Of a DNA stretch of 64,000 bases, positions 55,889 to 64,000 are shown one piece after another (within the stretch, counting starts at the first letter, position 1; each line of letters begins with the position of its first letter). Both the position numbers and the translations under genes were made by a program. The notes below the pieces were generated by a model that was not told where the DNA came from, made no database searches, and saw only the letters and a program-made list of their open reading frames with translations. Origin of the DNA: Galbibacter pacificus (GTDB lineage: Bacteria > Bacteroidota > Bacteroidia > Flavobacteriales > Flavobacteriaceae); the NCBI RefSeq assembly GCF_029603165.1, contig NZ_JAQSVC010000003.1:248001-312000 (forward strand), read 5' to 3'.

Positions 55889-55896
55889 CAAAGATA
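55889..55896 (-). promoter_or_regulatory. tyrS promoter, -7 box
   Basis: Minus-strand TATCTTTG followed by CGCC, giving a leader of about 18 bases before tyrS. Confidence 0.55.
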
Positions 55897-56024
55897 AAAC
55901 AATGTTGTTATGTGGTAAAGTTATTTGCTGTTAAAGCGACATTAATCCATTATTCCATAATCTATGTTTTCTATAATTTAAGTTGCATGCTTCATGTTTA
56001 TGCCGATAATTGTATTTTAGCTGT

Positions 56025-57020
56025 ATGATATTAGTAACCGGTGGCACAGGACTTATAGGAGCCCATTTGCTCTTGGAACTTTCCCTAAAGGAAGATGGGA
56101 TTCGTGCAATTTATCGAAATAAGACAAAAATAGATGCCGTTAAAACCTTTTTTAACAAGGAAGGTGCCATACGCCGTTTTGAAAAAATAGAATGGGTTGA
56201 AGCCGATATTACCGATATTCCCGCTTTGCAAAATGCCTTCATAGGAATTGAAAAAGTATATCATTGTGCAGGGCTTATTTCTTTTGACCCAAAGGATTAT
56301 CATTTATTACGGAAAACCAATATTGAAGGAACCTCCAATATGGTAAACCTTTGCATAGCCCATAACGTGCATAAGCTTTGCTACCTAAGCTCCATTGCAA
56401 CTTTGGGGAATAAAATTGACAATAAAACCGTTGATGAAGATGTATACTGGAACCCCGAAGCCGAAAATAATGTATACGCCATTACCAAATACGGTGCCGA
56501 AATGCAGGCATGGCGCGGCACACAAGAAGGCTTGCCTACTGTAATATTAAATCCGGGCGTTGTGTTTGGCGAAGGTTTTCAAGAAGCCCCAAGCAGTGGT
56601 TTTTTTAAAAAAGTACAAAAAGGCCTTTCTTTTTATCCGCCTGGCGGCACTGGCTTTGTAGATGTGAAAAATGTTGTTGAAGCTTTGGTATCTGGCATGG
56701 ATACTCCTATTTGCAACGAGCGTTTTATCCTTGTTGGAGAAAATGCAACTTACCAAGACGTCCTGTTGAAAATAGCGCTCGCCCTAAACAAAAAGCCTCC
56801 ACATAAAAAAATAAAACCATGGCAGCTTGCACTTTTTTGGCGACTGGACTGGTTTTTGAGCTTTTTTCCCGGGAGAAAGCGCAAATTAACCCGTAATGCT
56901 GCACATGCACTGCTATCGCAAACATTATACAGTAACGATAAAGCAAAGAAAAAACTTAACCTACAATTTACCCCGTTGGAAACAACCATACAGCGAATTG
57001 CCAAAAAGCTTACTTTTTAG
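56025..57020 (+). CDS. NAD-dependent epimerase/dehydratase (extended SDR)
   Basis: Extended short-chain dehydrogenase of about 331 residues. NAD motif VTGGTGLIGAHLL at the N-terminus, ADITD, catalytic region LSSIATLG with Ser and YAITKYGAE with the YxxxK pair, then ILNPGVVFGEG. The start at 56025 (MILVTGGTG) is chosen because the Met five codons earlier adds no family sequence. A TATTTTAG box ends four bases before the ATG. Its substrate is unknown. Its 3' end overlaps the DUF4296 gene by 11 bases in convergent orientation. Confidence 0.93.
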   Translation: MILVTGGTGLIGAHLLLELSLKEDGIRAIYRNKTKIDAVKTFFNKEGAIRRFEKIEWVEADITDIPALQNAFIGIEKVYHCAGLISFDPKDYHLLRKTNIEGTSNMVNLCIAHNVHKLCYLSSIATLGNKIDNKTVDEDVYWNPEAENNVYAITKYGAEMQAWRGTQEGLPTVILNPGVVFGEGFQEAPSSGFFKKVQKGLSFYPPGGTGFVDVKNVVEALVSGMDTPICNERFILVGENATYQDVLLKIALALNKKPPHKKIKPWQLALFWRLDWFLSFFPGRKRKLTRNAAHALLSQTLYSNDKAKKKLNLQFTPLETTIQRIAKKLTF

Positions 57021-57414
57021 CACCTGGCTTTTTGACCGGCTGTTGCTTTTTTACGTTTTTTTCCTGCTTCTTTTTCAATTTTCCGTCTATTGTGTCTTTT
57101 AATTTTTGCAACCGCTCTTCAACTTCTGTAAACATTTCCAACTGTAGGGCAGGGTTCGATGTATAATAAACGCTGCTTTGCGCCAAAAGGGTGCTGTCTA
57201 TATCATATTTCTTATATAGATATTCAATAGGATCGATGTCGTTTTCTTCCAGTTTGTTTACGGCACTGGATTTTGCGGCATTTAAAATGGCAATATCATA
57301 ATAAATATCCACCATTGTTTTTTTTGAAATCAGGTTTTCAGGCTTGTCCACAACATCCTCCTTGCAGGAAACAAGCAATACAAAAACCAACAAAAGCACA
57401 ATAACCCTCTTCAT
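57010..57414 (-). CDS. DUF4296-family lipoprotein
   Basis: Lipoprotein of 134 residues, lipobox LVSC (Cys17). The helical domain contains KPENLISKKTMVDIYYDIAILNA, DIDPIEYLYKKYDID and LAQSSVYYTSNPALQLEMF, the DUF4296 signature. The tail is Lys-rich (KKKQEKNVKKQQPVKKPGAKK). Function unknown. It starts five bases after the pyrC stop and ends the GT2-pyrC-DUF4296 operon, an order common in Flavobacteriaceae. Confidence 0.88.
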   Translation of the reverse strand: MKRVIVLLLVFVLLVSCKEDVVDKPENLISKKTMVDIYYDIAILNAAKSSAVNKLEENDIDPIEYLYKKYDIDSTLLAQSSVYYTSNPALQLEMFTEVEERLQKLKDTIDGKLKKKQEKNVKKQQPVKKPGAKK

Positions 57415-57419
57415 GTTCT

Positions 57420-58757
57420 CTAATCTCTGTTAAAAGTAAGTCGTTTTACGTTTCTTTTTTTGGAAAACTCTCCATTATGGTAAGCTAAATTTCCATTTAC
57501 AAAGGTGTGGGTAACCTTGGTCGAGAACGTTGTGCCCTCAAAAGGAGACCACCCGCATTTGTATAAAATATTGTTCTTATTAACTGTCCAATTCGTCACC
57601 GGATCTACCAATACAAGATCGGCATAATATCCTTCCCTTACAAATCCCCTTTTTGCAATATTGAACAATATGGCCGGGTTGTGACACATTTTTTGGATTA
57701 ATTTTTCCAAGGAAATCTTCCCTTCCTTTTGTTTTTCCATTAATGCCGCCAGCGTATGTTGAACAAGTGGCCCCCCGGAAGGGGCATCTGTATAAATGTT
57801 CTGTTTTTCTTCAAGTGTATGTGGTGCATGGTCGGTTGCTAGCACGTCTATCCTATTGTCCAGTAAAGCCTCCCAAAGTGCTTCTCTGTCTTTGGCCGTT
57901 TTTACTGCCGGGTTCCACTTTATAAAAGTGCCTTTTTCATTATAATCTGCATCCGAGAACCAAAGGTGATGCGTACAAACTTCTGCTGTTATCCTTTTTT
58001 CTTCTAACGGAATGTCGTTTCTAAAAAGCTCTGTTTCCTTTGCTGTGGACACATGGAACACATGTAAGCGCGCATTGGTTTTTCTGGCCAATGCTATTGC
58101 TTTTGACGATGACAAATAGCACGCATCCGCACTGCGGATAATTGGATGGTATTTTATGGGTATATCGTTACCAAACTCAGCCTTATATTTTTCCAAGTTG
58201 TTCTTTATGGTTGTTTCGTCTTCACAATGGGCAGAAATTACCATTTCGGTGTTAGAAAATATCTTTTCAATTACGGCTTCGTTATCAACCAGCATATTTC
58301 CGGTAGAAGACCCTAAAAACAATTTCACCCCGGCACATGCATTTTTGTCTAAACGTTTTAATTCTTCCAAATTATCGTTGGTCCCCCCAAACATAAACGA
58401 ATAATTGGCATAGGCTGTTTGCTTACCGATCTCCATTTTCTCTTCAAGTTTTTCAATGGTAACCGTTTGCGGATTGGTATTTGGCTGTTCTATAAATGTG
58501 GTTACACCTCCGGCAATGGCCGCTCTGCTTTCTGTGGCTATATTTCCTTTGTGGGTAAGCCCGGGCTCCCTAAAATGTACTTGATCGTCTATAATTCCGG
58601 GCATTAAAATTTTTCCGTTGGCATCGATTATTACGGCATGGGCATCAGTAATATCTTTTCCTATCTTCTTGATATATTCGCCTTCAATAAGCACGTCGCC
58701 TTCAAAAACCTTTTCTTCATTAACTATGGTGGCATTTTTTATTATGGTCTTCTTCAT
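57420..58757 (-). CDS. pyrC: dihydroorotase
   Basis: Zinc amidohydrolase of pyrimidine synthesis (carbamoyl aspartate to dihydroorotate), 445 residues. Metal motif DDQVHFREPGLTHKG, GGVTTFIEQPNTNP, the Lys in GVKLFLGSSTG, HCEDE, HVFHVSTA and ATDHAPHT cover the expected ligands. Length and motifs fit the class I type. It follows the glycosyltransferase gene by 20 bases. Confidence 0.95.
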   Translation of the reverse strand: MKKTIIKNATIVNEEKVFEGDVLIEGEYIKKIGKDITDAHAVIIDANGKILMPGIIDDQVHFREPGLTHKGNIATESRAAIAGGVTTFIEQPNTNPQTVTIEKLEEKMEIGKQTAYANYSFMFGGTNDNLEELKRLDKNACAGVKLFLGSSTGNMLVDNEAVIEKIFSNTEMVISAHCEDETTIKNNLEKYKAEFGNDIPIKYHPIIRSADACYLSSSKAIALARKTNARLHVFHVSTAKETELFRNDIPLEEKRITAEVCTHHLWFSDADYNEKGTFIKWNPAVKTAKDREALWEALLDNRIDVLATDHAPHTLEEKQNIYTDAPSGGPLVQHTLAALMEKQKEGKISLEKLIQKMCHNPAILFNIAKRGFVREGYYADLVLVDPVTNWTVNKNNILYKCGWSPFEGTTFSTKVTHTFVNGNLAYHNGEFSKKRNVKRLTFNRD

Positions 58758-58777
58758 TTCTTAAAAATATAGCTTGA

Positions 58778-59500
58778 TTACTTAAAAAAGCTATTCCATT
58801 TTAGCGAGAGCACGCCAAAAATAGCTTCGTTTATAATTTTCCCGTTCATTTTAGATTTCCCCCTGGTACGGTCTTTAAAAATAATGGGGACTTCTATCAT
58901 TTTAAACTGCTGCAAATGTGCTTTAAACTTCATTTCAATCTGGAAAGCATAACCAACAAACTTAATTTTGTCCAGGTCAATTGTTTCTATTACCTCCCTT
59001 TTATAGCAAACAAACCCAGCAGTTGGGTCGTGTATTTTCATACCCGTAATGGTTTTAACATACATGGAGGCCCCATAGGAAAGCAGCACTCTTTGCAAGG
59101 GCCAGTTAACCACATTTACACCCTTTACATAACGCGAACCTATGGCCATGCTAGCGCCATGGCGCACGCAGGCATTGTAAAGCCTGACAAGGTCACGTGG
59201 ATTATGCGAGAAATCGGCATCCATTTCAAAAACATATTCGTAATCTTTATCCAGTGCCCATTTAAATCCGTGAATATATGCCGTTCCCAAACCCGATTTT
59301 TCTTTTCTTACTTCCAAATGAAGTGCCTGCGGATACTTCTCTTGCAGTTCTTCTACCTTTTGCGCGGTTCCGTCGGGAGAATTATCGTCTACAATAAGGA
59401 TATGAAAAGATTTTTTAAGTTGAAATACAGCCGTGATTATAATTTCTACATTTTCAATTTCGTTGTATGTAGGTATAATTACTAAACTATCTGATTGCAT
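58778..59500 (-). CDS. GT2 polyprenol-phosphate mannose synthase-like glycosyltransferase
   Basis: Cytoplasmic or membrane-associated transferase of 240 residues. IIPTYNEIENV, VDDNSPDGTAQKV, the DxD-type EMDADFSHNPRDL, SRYVKGVNVVNWPL and FKDRTRGKSKMN match the dolichol-phosphate mannose synthase family. It has no C-terminal membrane helices. The lipid-linked sugar it makes could be the donor for the GT39 enzyme encoded divergently next door. A TATTTTTG box lies on the minus strand at 59527-59520. Confidence 0.92.
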   Translation of the reverse strand: MQSDSLVIIPTYNEIENVEIIITAVFQLKKSFHILIVDDNSPDGTAQKVEELQEKYPQALHLEVRKEKSGLGTAYIHGFKWALDKDYEYVFEMDADFSHNPRDLVRLYNACVRHGASMAIGSRYVKGVNVVNWPLQRVLLSYGASMYVKTITGMKIHDPTAGFVCYKREVIETIDLDKIKFVGYAFQIEMKFKAHLQQFKMIEVPIIFKDRTRGKSKMNGKIINEAIFGVLSLKWNSFFK

Positions 59501-59585
59501 GCTATCTTTCTTGATGCCACAAAAATAGCATTAAATAAAAAGTATTTGCGATATCTTTTAGTTTTTTAAACTGATTTTAAGGAAT

Positions 59586-59613
59586 TTTGCATGCGAATAT
59601 TTATGTATTTTTA
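59586..59613 (+). promoter_or_regulatory. GT39 gene promoter
   Basis: TTTG (59586-59589) and TATTTTTA (59606-59613), 16 bases apart, fit the Bacteroidota -33/-7 layout with one mismatch. This promoter overlaps the first codons of the longer reading frame and supports the start at 59638. Confidence 0.45.
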
Positions 59614-59637
59614 CCAAACAATCTGGAATTAACTATA

Positions 59638-61311
59638 ATGAACAAAGCACTTTCAATCAAAATACTCATTGGTTTTTTAATTGTTATTACTATTGTCAAT
59701 CTCATACAAAGTGCTTATACCGGAATTATTTTTGACGAGGCTTATTACTGGTATTTTGCCAAAAACTTAAGCTGGGGGTATTTTGACCACCCCCCGATGG
59801 TTGCTTTTTTGGTTAAATTGGGCACCCTTTTATTTCAAGGGGAATTGGGCGTGCGCCTTGCCGCCCCTTTTCTATATAGTGCCAATGTAATATTGTTATG
59901 GTTCTTGATAGATAGCGAAAAAAAATACCGCTACATCTGGCTTTTTATAATGTTTGTAAGCAGCGTGGGGCTTTTAACGGCATATGGCTTTATGATTTTG
60001 CCCGACACTCCATTAATAACTTTTAGCTTGCTGTTTTTATGGGCATACAAACGTTTTTTATACCAGCAGGACAGTATTGCCGTTTTGATGCTCGGTTTTA
60101 GTATGGCAGCTGTTATGTACTGTAAGTATCATGGAGTGCTTTTAATAGGCTTTGTACTTTTCTCGAACCTGTCTTTACTCAAAAACGGCAAGTTTTGGCT
60201 GGCCGTTTTATTTTCATTAATCCTTTATATACCTCATCTCATTTGGCTCTATGAAGCTGATTTTGCGCCTTTAAGGTACCATCTCTTCGATCGTGCCAAT
60301 AGTGCCTATAAAATTAAGTTTACTTTAAATTACCTTACCAATTGTATTGCCGTAGCGGGATTGGCATTTCCTTTTATGTATTGGTCGTTGTATGCATTGG
60401 CCTCAAAAGATAAATTTGACAAGGCACTGAAATTTGTTGCATATGGCGTATTTGCTTTTTTCCTGTTTTCCAGTTTTTCAAGAAAAACGCAAGCACAATG
60501 GGTAATTTTAATGGTTATCCCGCTTATTCTTTTTTCGTTAAGATATGCCTTTATCCATACAAAATATCGCAAATGGTTATTCCGTATAAGTGTTTTTTCG
60601 GTAATTTTAATCTGCATCTTAAGGGTTGCCCTTATTTTCCCGTCCATTTCCCCTATAAATTACGAAGCATATGGAAATAAAGAATGGGTAGCCCATTTAA
60701 ACAAGCAGGTTGGGGATATTCCGGTTGTATTTCACAGTTCGTATAGAGATGCTTCTATGTATGCCTTTTATTCTGGAAATACTGTTTATTCGTCTAACGA
60801 TATTGATGCGCGCCAAAATCAGTTTGATATCGACAGCTCCGAATTTAAGGTTCGGAACAAAAAAGTGGCCTACATTACCGGCGACGATAGGTATAAAATA
60901 GATTCCACTATTACATACATCCGGGAATTTAGGCACCACAAATTTAAAGGAACTATTATTGACAATTTCACGAGTTACAGAAAGATGAAATTGTCATTTG
61001 CCAAGAAAACTTTTAAGAAAAACATTCCCAATGCTTTTGCGGCTACTCTTTACAACCCGTACCCAGAAAACATAGGCATTAAAAAATTGACTTTTGAAGG
61101 TATTTCTTTCGATAAGCACAAACGGATTATTAAAACATTTCCGTTAATTATTTCTTCTGAAGAAAATACAATTAGCCCCAAGGGTTCGATCATCCTTAAC
61201 GTGAAAGTTCCCGATACGGTTATTATGCCCAATAGCAAATATTTTAGAATGGGCATTTTAGAGCATGGCATTTACCCAGGATTTCAAGGAAAACTGATAA
61301 AAATCGACTGA
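59638..61311 (+). CDS. GT39/ArnT-like membrane glycosyltransferase
   Basis: Polyprenol-phosphate-sugar-dependent transferase of 557 residues. About ten transmembrane helices occupy the first 360 residues. The periplasmic loop FDEAYYWYFAKNLSWGYFDHPP carries the catalytic acidic pair of the family. A soluble C-terminal domain follows (about 365-557). The start at 59638 (MNKALSIKIL) is preferred because the earlier Met overlaps the promoter. It probably transfers mannose or a related sugar to envelope glycan or protein. The next gene starts one base after its stop. Confidence 0.9.
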   Translation: MNKALSIKILIGFLIVITIVNLIQSAYTGIIFDEAYYWYFAKNLSWGYFDHPPMVAFLVKLGTLLFQGELGVRLAAPFLYSANVILLWFLIDSEKKYRYIWLFIMFVSSVGLLTAYGFMILPDTPLITFSLLFLWAYKRFLYQQDSIAVLMLGFSMAAVMYCKYHGVLLIGFVLFSNLSLLKNGKFWLAVLFSLILYIPHLIWLYEADFAPLRYHLFDRANSAYKIKFTLNYLTNCIAVAGLAFPFMYWSLYALASKDKFDKALKFVAYGVFAFFLFSSFSRKTQAQWVILMVIPLILFSLRYAFIHTKYRKWLFRISVFSVILICILRVALIFPSISPINYEAYGNKEWVAHLNKQVGDIPVVFHSSYRDASMYAFYSGNTVYSSNDIDARQNQFDIDSSEFKVRNKKVAYITGDDRYKIDSTITYIREFRHHKFKGTIIDNFTSYRKMKLSFAKKTFKKNIPNAFAATLYNPYPENIGIKKLTFEGISFDKHKRIIKTFPLIISSEENTISPKGSIILNVKVPDTVIMPNSKYFRMGILEHGIYPGFQGKLIKID

Positions 61312-61312
61312 C

Positions 61313-61975
61313 TTGAACGAAACGTTGCGACATATTGATTTTAACACAGCAGAAACACTTTTACTATTTGCTTCAGTATTGAGTTTAACCATTGCAAAGT
61401 TTATAGACGAGCAAAAGTTCCACTCTTTCATTATGCTCTTTGTTAATTATAAATACCTCAAAATTTTCAGCAAAGAACCAAACCAGACCACCACTCCATT
61501 TAATTTTTTTCTATTTGTCCCTCAATTAATCTGTTTTACCTTAATTGTATGGATTGGTATCGATATTTTTAAACTTCCCATAAATATAAATCCCTATTTA
61601 ATACTTCCATTTTTGTTCCTGTTTATTCTTTTTAAATTCTATTTGGAAAAAATGATAGCAACAATTTTTGATATCACTTCTTTTGTTGAAAGTTTTCATT
61701 TTCATAAAGTAACCTATAGAAACCTTGCTGCACTACTATTGCTCCCGTTAATTAGTTTGCTCATTTACAGTAATTTAAACATTAAAATTATGTTTTATAT
61801 AATTTTAATTGTTTTTATATCTTTAAATATCATCTCTTTAGCACTTACATTAAGAAATCATCAAAAATTAATAGGAAAATATTTGTTTTATTTTATTTTG
61901 TATCTTTGCGCGCTAGAAATAGCCCCTTATTTGATACTAATAAAATTTTATTTTATTGATAAGGCTTCAAACTAA
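61313..61975 (+). CDS. DUF4271-family membrane protein
   Basis: Protein of 220 residues with six predicted transmembrane segments. The region KVTYRNLAALLLLPLISLLI followed by a C-terminal YLCALEIAPYLILIK matches DUF4271. The start is a TTG at 61313, one base after the preceding stop; no ATG is available without losing the first helix. Function unknown. It lies ahead of hemD, an arrangement repeated in this family of bacteria. Its 3' end carries the hemD promoter. Confidence 0.85.
   Translation: MNETLRHIDFNTAETLLLFASVLSLTIAKFIDEQKFHSFIMLFVNYKYLKIFSKEPNQTTTPFNFFLFVPQLICFTLIVWIGIDIFKLPININPYLILPFLFLFILFKFYLEKMIATIFDITSFVESFHFHKVTYRNLAALLLLPLISLLIYSNLNIKIMFYIILIVFISLNIISLALTLRNHQKLIGKYLFYFILYLCALEIAPYLILIKFYFIDKASN
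61882..61908 (+). promoter_or_regulatory. hemD promoter inside the DUF4271 gene
   Basis: TTTG (61882-61885) and TATCTTTG (61901-61908), 15 bases apart, a full consensus match. It would start hemD transcription about 70 bases before its ATG, independent of the upstream gene. Confidence 0.6.
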
Positions 61976-61984
61976 TGGATATTT

Positions 61985-62731
61985 ATGAAAGTTAAGACAA
62001 TACTGGTTTCCCAACCCGAGCCTAAAGTGGAAAATTCCCCATATTTAAGGCTGGTGGAAAAGCAAAAAATCAAGGTAGATTTTAGACCTTTTATTCATGT
62101 TGAAGGAGTTAATGCAAGAGATGTAAGACAGCAAAAAATTGACTTAACGCAATTTACAGCAATCGTACTAACAAGTAGAAACTCTGTAGACCATTTTTTT
62201 AGAATTGCCGAAGAAATGCGGTTCAAGGTGCCGGATTCTATGAAATATTTTTGCCAATCTGAAGCCGTAGCCTATTATTTACAAAAATATGTAGTTTACA
62301 GAAAACGTAAAATTTATGTTGGTAAACGGACTTTTCAAGAACTTGCACCACTTATCAAGAAGTATAAAGATGAAAAGTTCCTGTTACCATCTTCCGATGT
62401 GCTGAAACCTTCTGTTCCGGAAACATTGAACGAACTTAAAGTAGACTGGAAAAGGGCAATCTTATACAAAACCGTTATAAGCGACCTTTCTGACTTAAGA
62501 GATGTTTATTATGACATTCTGGTATTCTTTAGCCCTTCTGGAATTGAATCTTTACTGAAGAATTTTCCCGACTTTAAACAAAACGATACCCGGATTGCCG
62601 TATTTGGAAATACTACCGTTAAAGCGGCAACAGAAGCGGGACTGCGCATAGATATTGAAGCGCCCACTCCCGAAACCCCATCCATGACAATGGCCCTTGA
62701 GAAATACATTGCTCAAGTGAACAAAAAATAA
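61985..62731 (+). CDS. hemD: uroporphyrinogen-III synthase
   Basis: Cyclises hydroxymethylbilane in heme synthesis, 248 residues. HemD is poorly conserved; visible features are ILVSQPEPKVENSPYLRL at the N-terminus, VLTSRNSVDHFF, DVLKPSVPETL, DILVFFSPSGIESLL and the AAPTPET-like IEAPTPETPSM near the end, all typical of flavobacterial HemD. It has its own promoter and ends before a strong terminator. It lies far from hemW in this window. Confidence 0.93.
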   Translation: MKVKTILVSQPEPKVENSPYLRLVEKQKIKVDFRPFIHVEGVNARDVRQQKIDLTQFTAIVLTSRNSVDHFFRIAEEMRFKVPDSMKYFCQSEAVAYYLQKYVVYRKRKIYVGKRTFQELAPLIKKYKDEKFLLPSSDVLKPSVPETLNELKVDWKRAILYKTVISDLSDLRDVYYDILVFFSPSGIESLLKNFPDFKQNDTRIAVFGNTTVKAATEAGLRIDIEAPTPETPSMTMALEKYIAQVNKK

Positions 62732-62755
62732 CATTTAGAATTGCATACCATATAC

Positions 62756-62784
62756 AAAAAGCCTCTGGGAATCCAGAGGCTTTT
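62756..62784. terminator. bidirectional intrinsic terminator (hemD / pckA)
   Basis: GCCTCTGG-GAAT-CCAGAGGC (62761-62780), eight perfect pairs with a tetraloop, flanked by A5 and T4. It serves the converging hemD and pckA. Confidence 0.92.
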
Positions 62785-62834
62785 CTACTAACTATTTGGC
62801 AAGCTCGGGAGGCTTCACTCCCTATAAATTAATG

Positions 62835-64000
62835 TCAGACCAAAGGTCCGCCGACCTTTGTTTCTTCATTGGCATACGATGCAAACTTTTTAAAGTTTTC
62901 CTTAAAGGCATCTGCCAATTGATGGGCTTTTTTGTAATAGCCTTCATCGTTATTCCATGTTTTTCTCGAACTCAATATTTCACTGGGCACATTGGGGCAA
63001 CTTCGTGGCTGCGCCAGCCCAAAAACTGAATGTATATGGTAGTTTTCATAGCAAATTTCTCCCAAATTCCCACTCATGGCGGCTTGAATCATGGCACGTG
63101 TATACTTTAAGGCCATTCTTTTTCCAACACCATACGGACCACCTGTCCATCCGGTGTTTACCAACCATACATTTACGCCAGACTCCTTCATCTTAGCGCT
63201 TAACATTTCGGCATATTTAGCAGGGTGCAATGGCATAAACGGCGCACCAAAACATGCCGAAAACGACGGCACGGGTTCATCTACACCATCTTCGGTTCCC
63301 GCTACTTTGGCGGTATAACCAGAAATAAAATGGTATGCTGCCTGGCCAGGCGTAAGTTTTGAAATTGGTGGCAGTACCCCAAAAGCATCTGCCGTTAAAA
63401 AGAATATGTTTTTGGGCGTATAGCCAATGGAAGGTTGCTGTATATTTTTAATATGATAAATAGGGTAACTTACGCGTGTGTTTGGTGTAATGGACGTATT
63501 GCCAAAATCTACTTCTCCATTCTCTTTTACAACGACATTTTCCAAAAGTGCGCCTTCTTTTATGGCGCCATATATATCGGGTTCGTTTTCTTCTGAAAGA
63601 TTGATTACTTTGGCATAACAGCCACCCTCGAAATTGAAAACTGAATTTTCGCTTGTCCACCCATGCTCGTCATCGCCAATAAGCTTTCTGGTAGGATCTG
63701 CCGAAAGGGTTGTTTTTCCCGTACCGGACAGCCCGAAAAAAATGGAGGTGTCTCCTTTTTTGCCAACATTTGCACTACAGTGCATTGGCAACGTATTTGC
63801 ATATACTGGAAGTAAAAAATTTAAAGCAGAAAAAATACCTTTTTTTATTTCACCGGTATAGCCTGTTCCGCCAATCAAGACAATTTTCCTCTTAAAATTA
63901 AGTATTGCAAAATTATGTTGGCGTGTTCCGTCGGTTTCGGGATTGGCCTTAAATCCAGGCGCATTGACAACCGTCCAATCGGCCGTAAAATTTTCCAAAG
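62835..64000 (-). CDS. pckA: phosphoenolpyruvate carboxykinase (ATP), N-terminus outside window
   Basis: Gluconeogenic enzyme (oxaloacetate + ATP to PEP + CO2 + ADP). The last 388 or so residues are present; the full enzyme is about 535, so the first part lies beyond position 64000. Motifs seen are the P-loop [12 protein letters not shown], the kinase-2-like [39 protein letters not shown] and [15 protein letters not shown]. It ends before the shared terminator with hemD. Confidence 0.97.
   Translation of the reverse strand, partial: LENFTADWTVVNAPGFKANPETDGTRQHNFAILNFKRKIVLIGGTGYTGEIKKGIFSALNFLLPVYANTLPMHCSANVGKKGDTSIFFGLSGTGKTTLSADPTRKLIGDDEHGWTSENSVFNFEGGCYAKVINLSEENEPDIYGAIKEGALLENVVVKENGEVDFGNTSITPNTRVSYPIYHIKNIQQPSIGYTPKNIFFLTADAFGVLPPISKLTPGQAAYHFISGYTAKVAGTEDGVDEPVPSFSACFGAPFMPLHPAKYAEMLSAKMKESGVNVWLVNTGWTGGPYGVGKRMALKYTRAMIQAAMSGNLGEICYENYHIHSVFGLAQPRSCPNVPSEILSSRKTWNNDEGYYKKAHQLADAFKENFKKFASYANEETKVGGPLV

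Overview
This window comes from the chromosome of a member of the Bacteroidota, almost certainly the family Flavobacteriaceae. The evidence is the A/T-rich base composition, the TAnnTTTG-type -7 promoter boxes, a SusC/SusD polysaccharide utilisation locus, many short lipoproteins with a Bacteroidota-style lipobox, Bacteroidota-specific families (DUF4270, DUF4271, DUF4296), an ATP synthase atpD-atpC pair detached from the other subunits, and flavobacterial gene orders such as glgA-DUF4270-glmS divergent from panC-panD. I cannot name the genus. No rRNA, tRNA, CRISPR array, insertion sequence or prophage was seen. Most of the window is ordinary core chromosome with two catabolic islands.

Layout. 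1-1.65 kb: response regulator, then a DUF2975 membrane protein and its small Xre regulator. 1.67-3.55 kb (minus): atpD-atpC. 3.55-4.1 kb: gene-free, with a composite hairpin repeat. 4.1-8.4 kb (minus): TonB-dependent receptor plus SGNH/GDSL lipoprotein. 8.5-12.8 kb (minus): glgA-like, DUF4270 lipoprotein, glmS. 12.9-15.1 kb (plus): panC, panD, flippase-like membrane protein. 15.3-17.1 kb: a decayed copy, then an intact copy, of an esterase-fold protein. 17.1-27.3 kb: DinB, radA, META lipoprotein, aldo/keto reductase, OmpA-like lipoprotein, xth, a BamE-like small protein, umuC-umuD in reversed order, glutaryl-CoA dehydrogenase-like enzyme, lipocalin-like protein.

27.4-39.8 kb (minus) is a mannan-type polysaccharide utilisation locus transcribed as susC-susD-GH92-GH92-GMC oxidoreductase-Tat lipoprotein subunit. 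Three LacI-type operator palindromes lie upstream of susC. The last two genes look like a periplasmic FAD sugar dehydrogenase whose small subunit carries the Tat signal. 39.8-41.6 kb (minus) is rpsP-rimM-trmN6. Between rpsP and hemW (41.9-42.04 kb) there is a strong candidate for an unannotated structured small RNA ending in an intrinsic terminator.

42.1-45.4 kb (plus) is a tightly overlapping run: hemW, cyclase, DUF4260, DUF4230, YjbR. 45.5-52.3 kb (plus) holds a complete trans-4-hydroxy-L-proline catabolic set (epimerase, D-amino-acid oxidase, deaminase, 2-oxoglutarate semialdehyde dehydrogenase) with a DUF885 peptidase that could supply the imino acid. Two repeat-like palindromes are inserted in it. 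52.4-64 kb: rpsU, a membrane-anchored MutS-like ATPase, tyrS, an epimerase, DUF4296, pyrC, a polyprenol-phosphate mannose synthase-like enzyme, a GT39 glycosyltransferase, DUF4271, hemD, and the C-terminal part of pckA, which runs off the end of the window.
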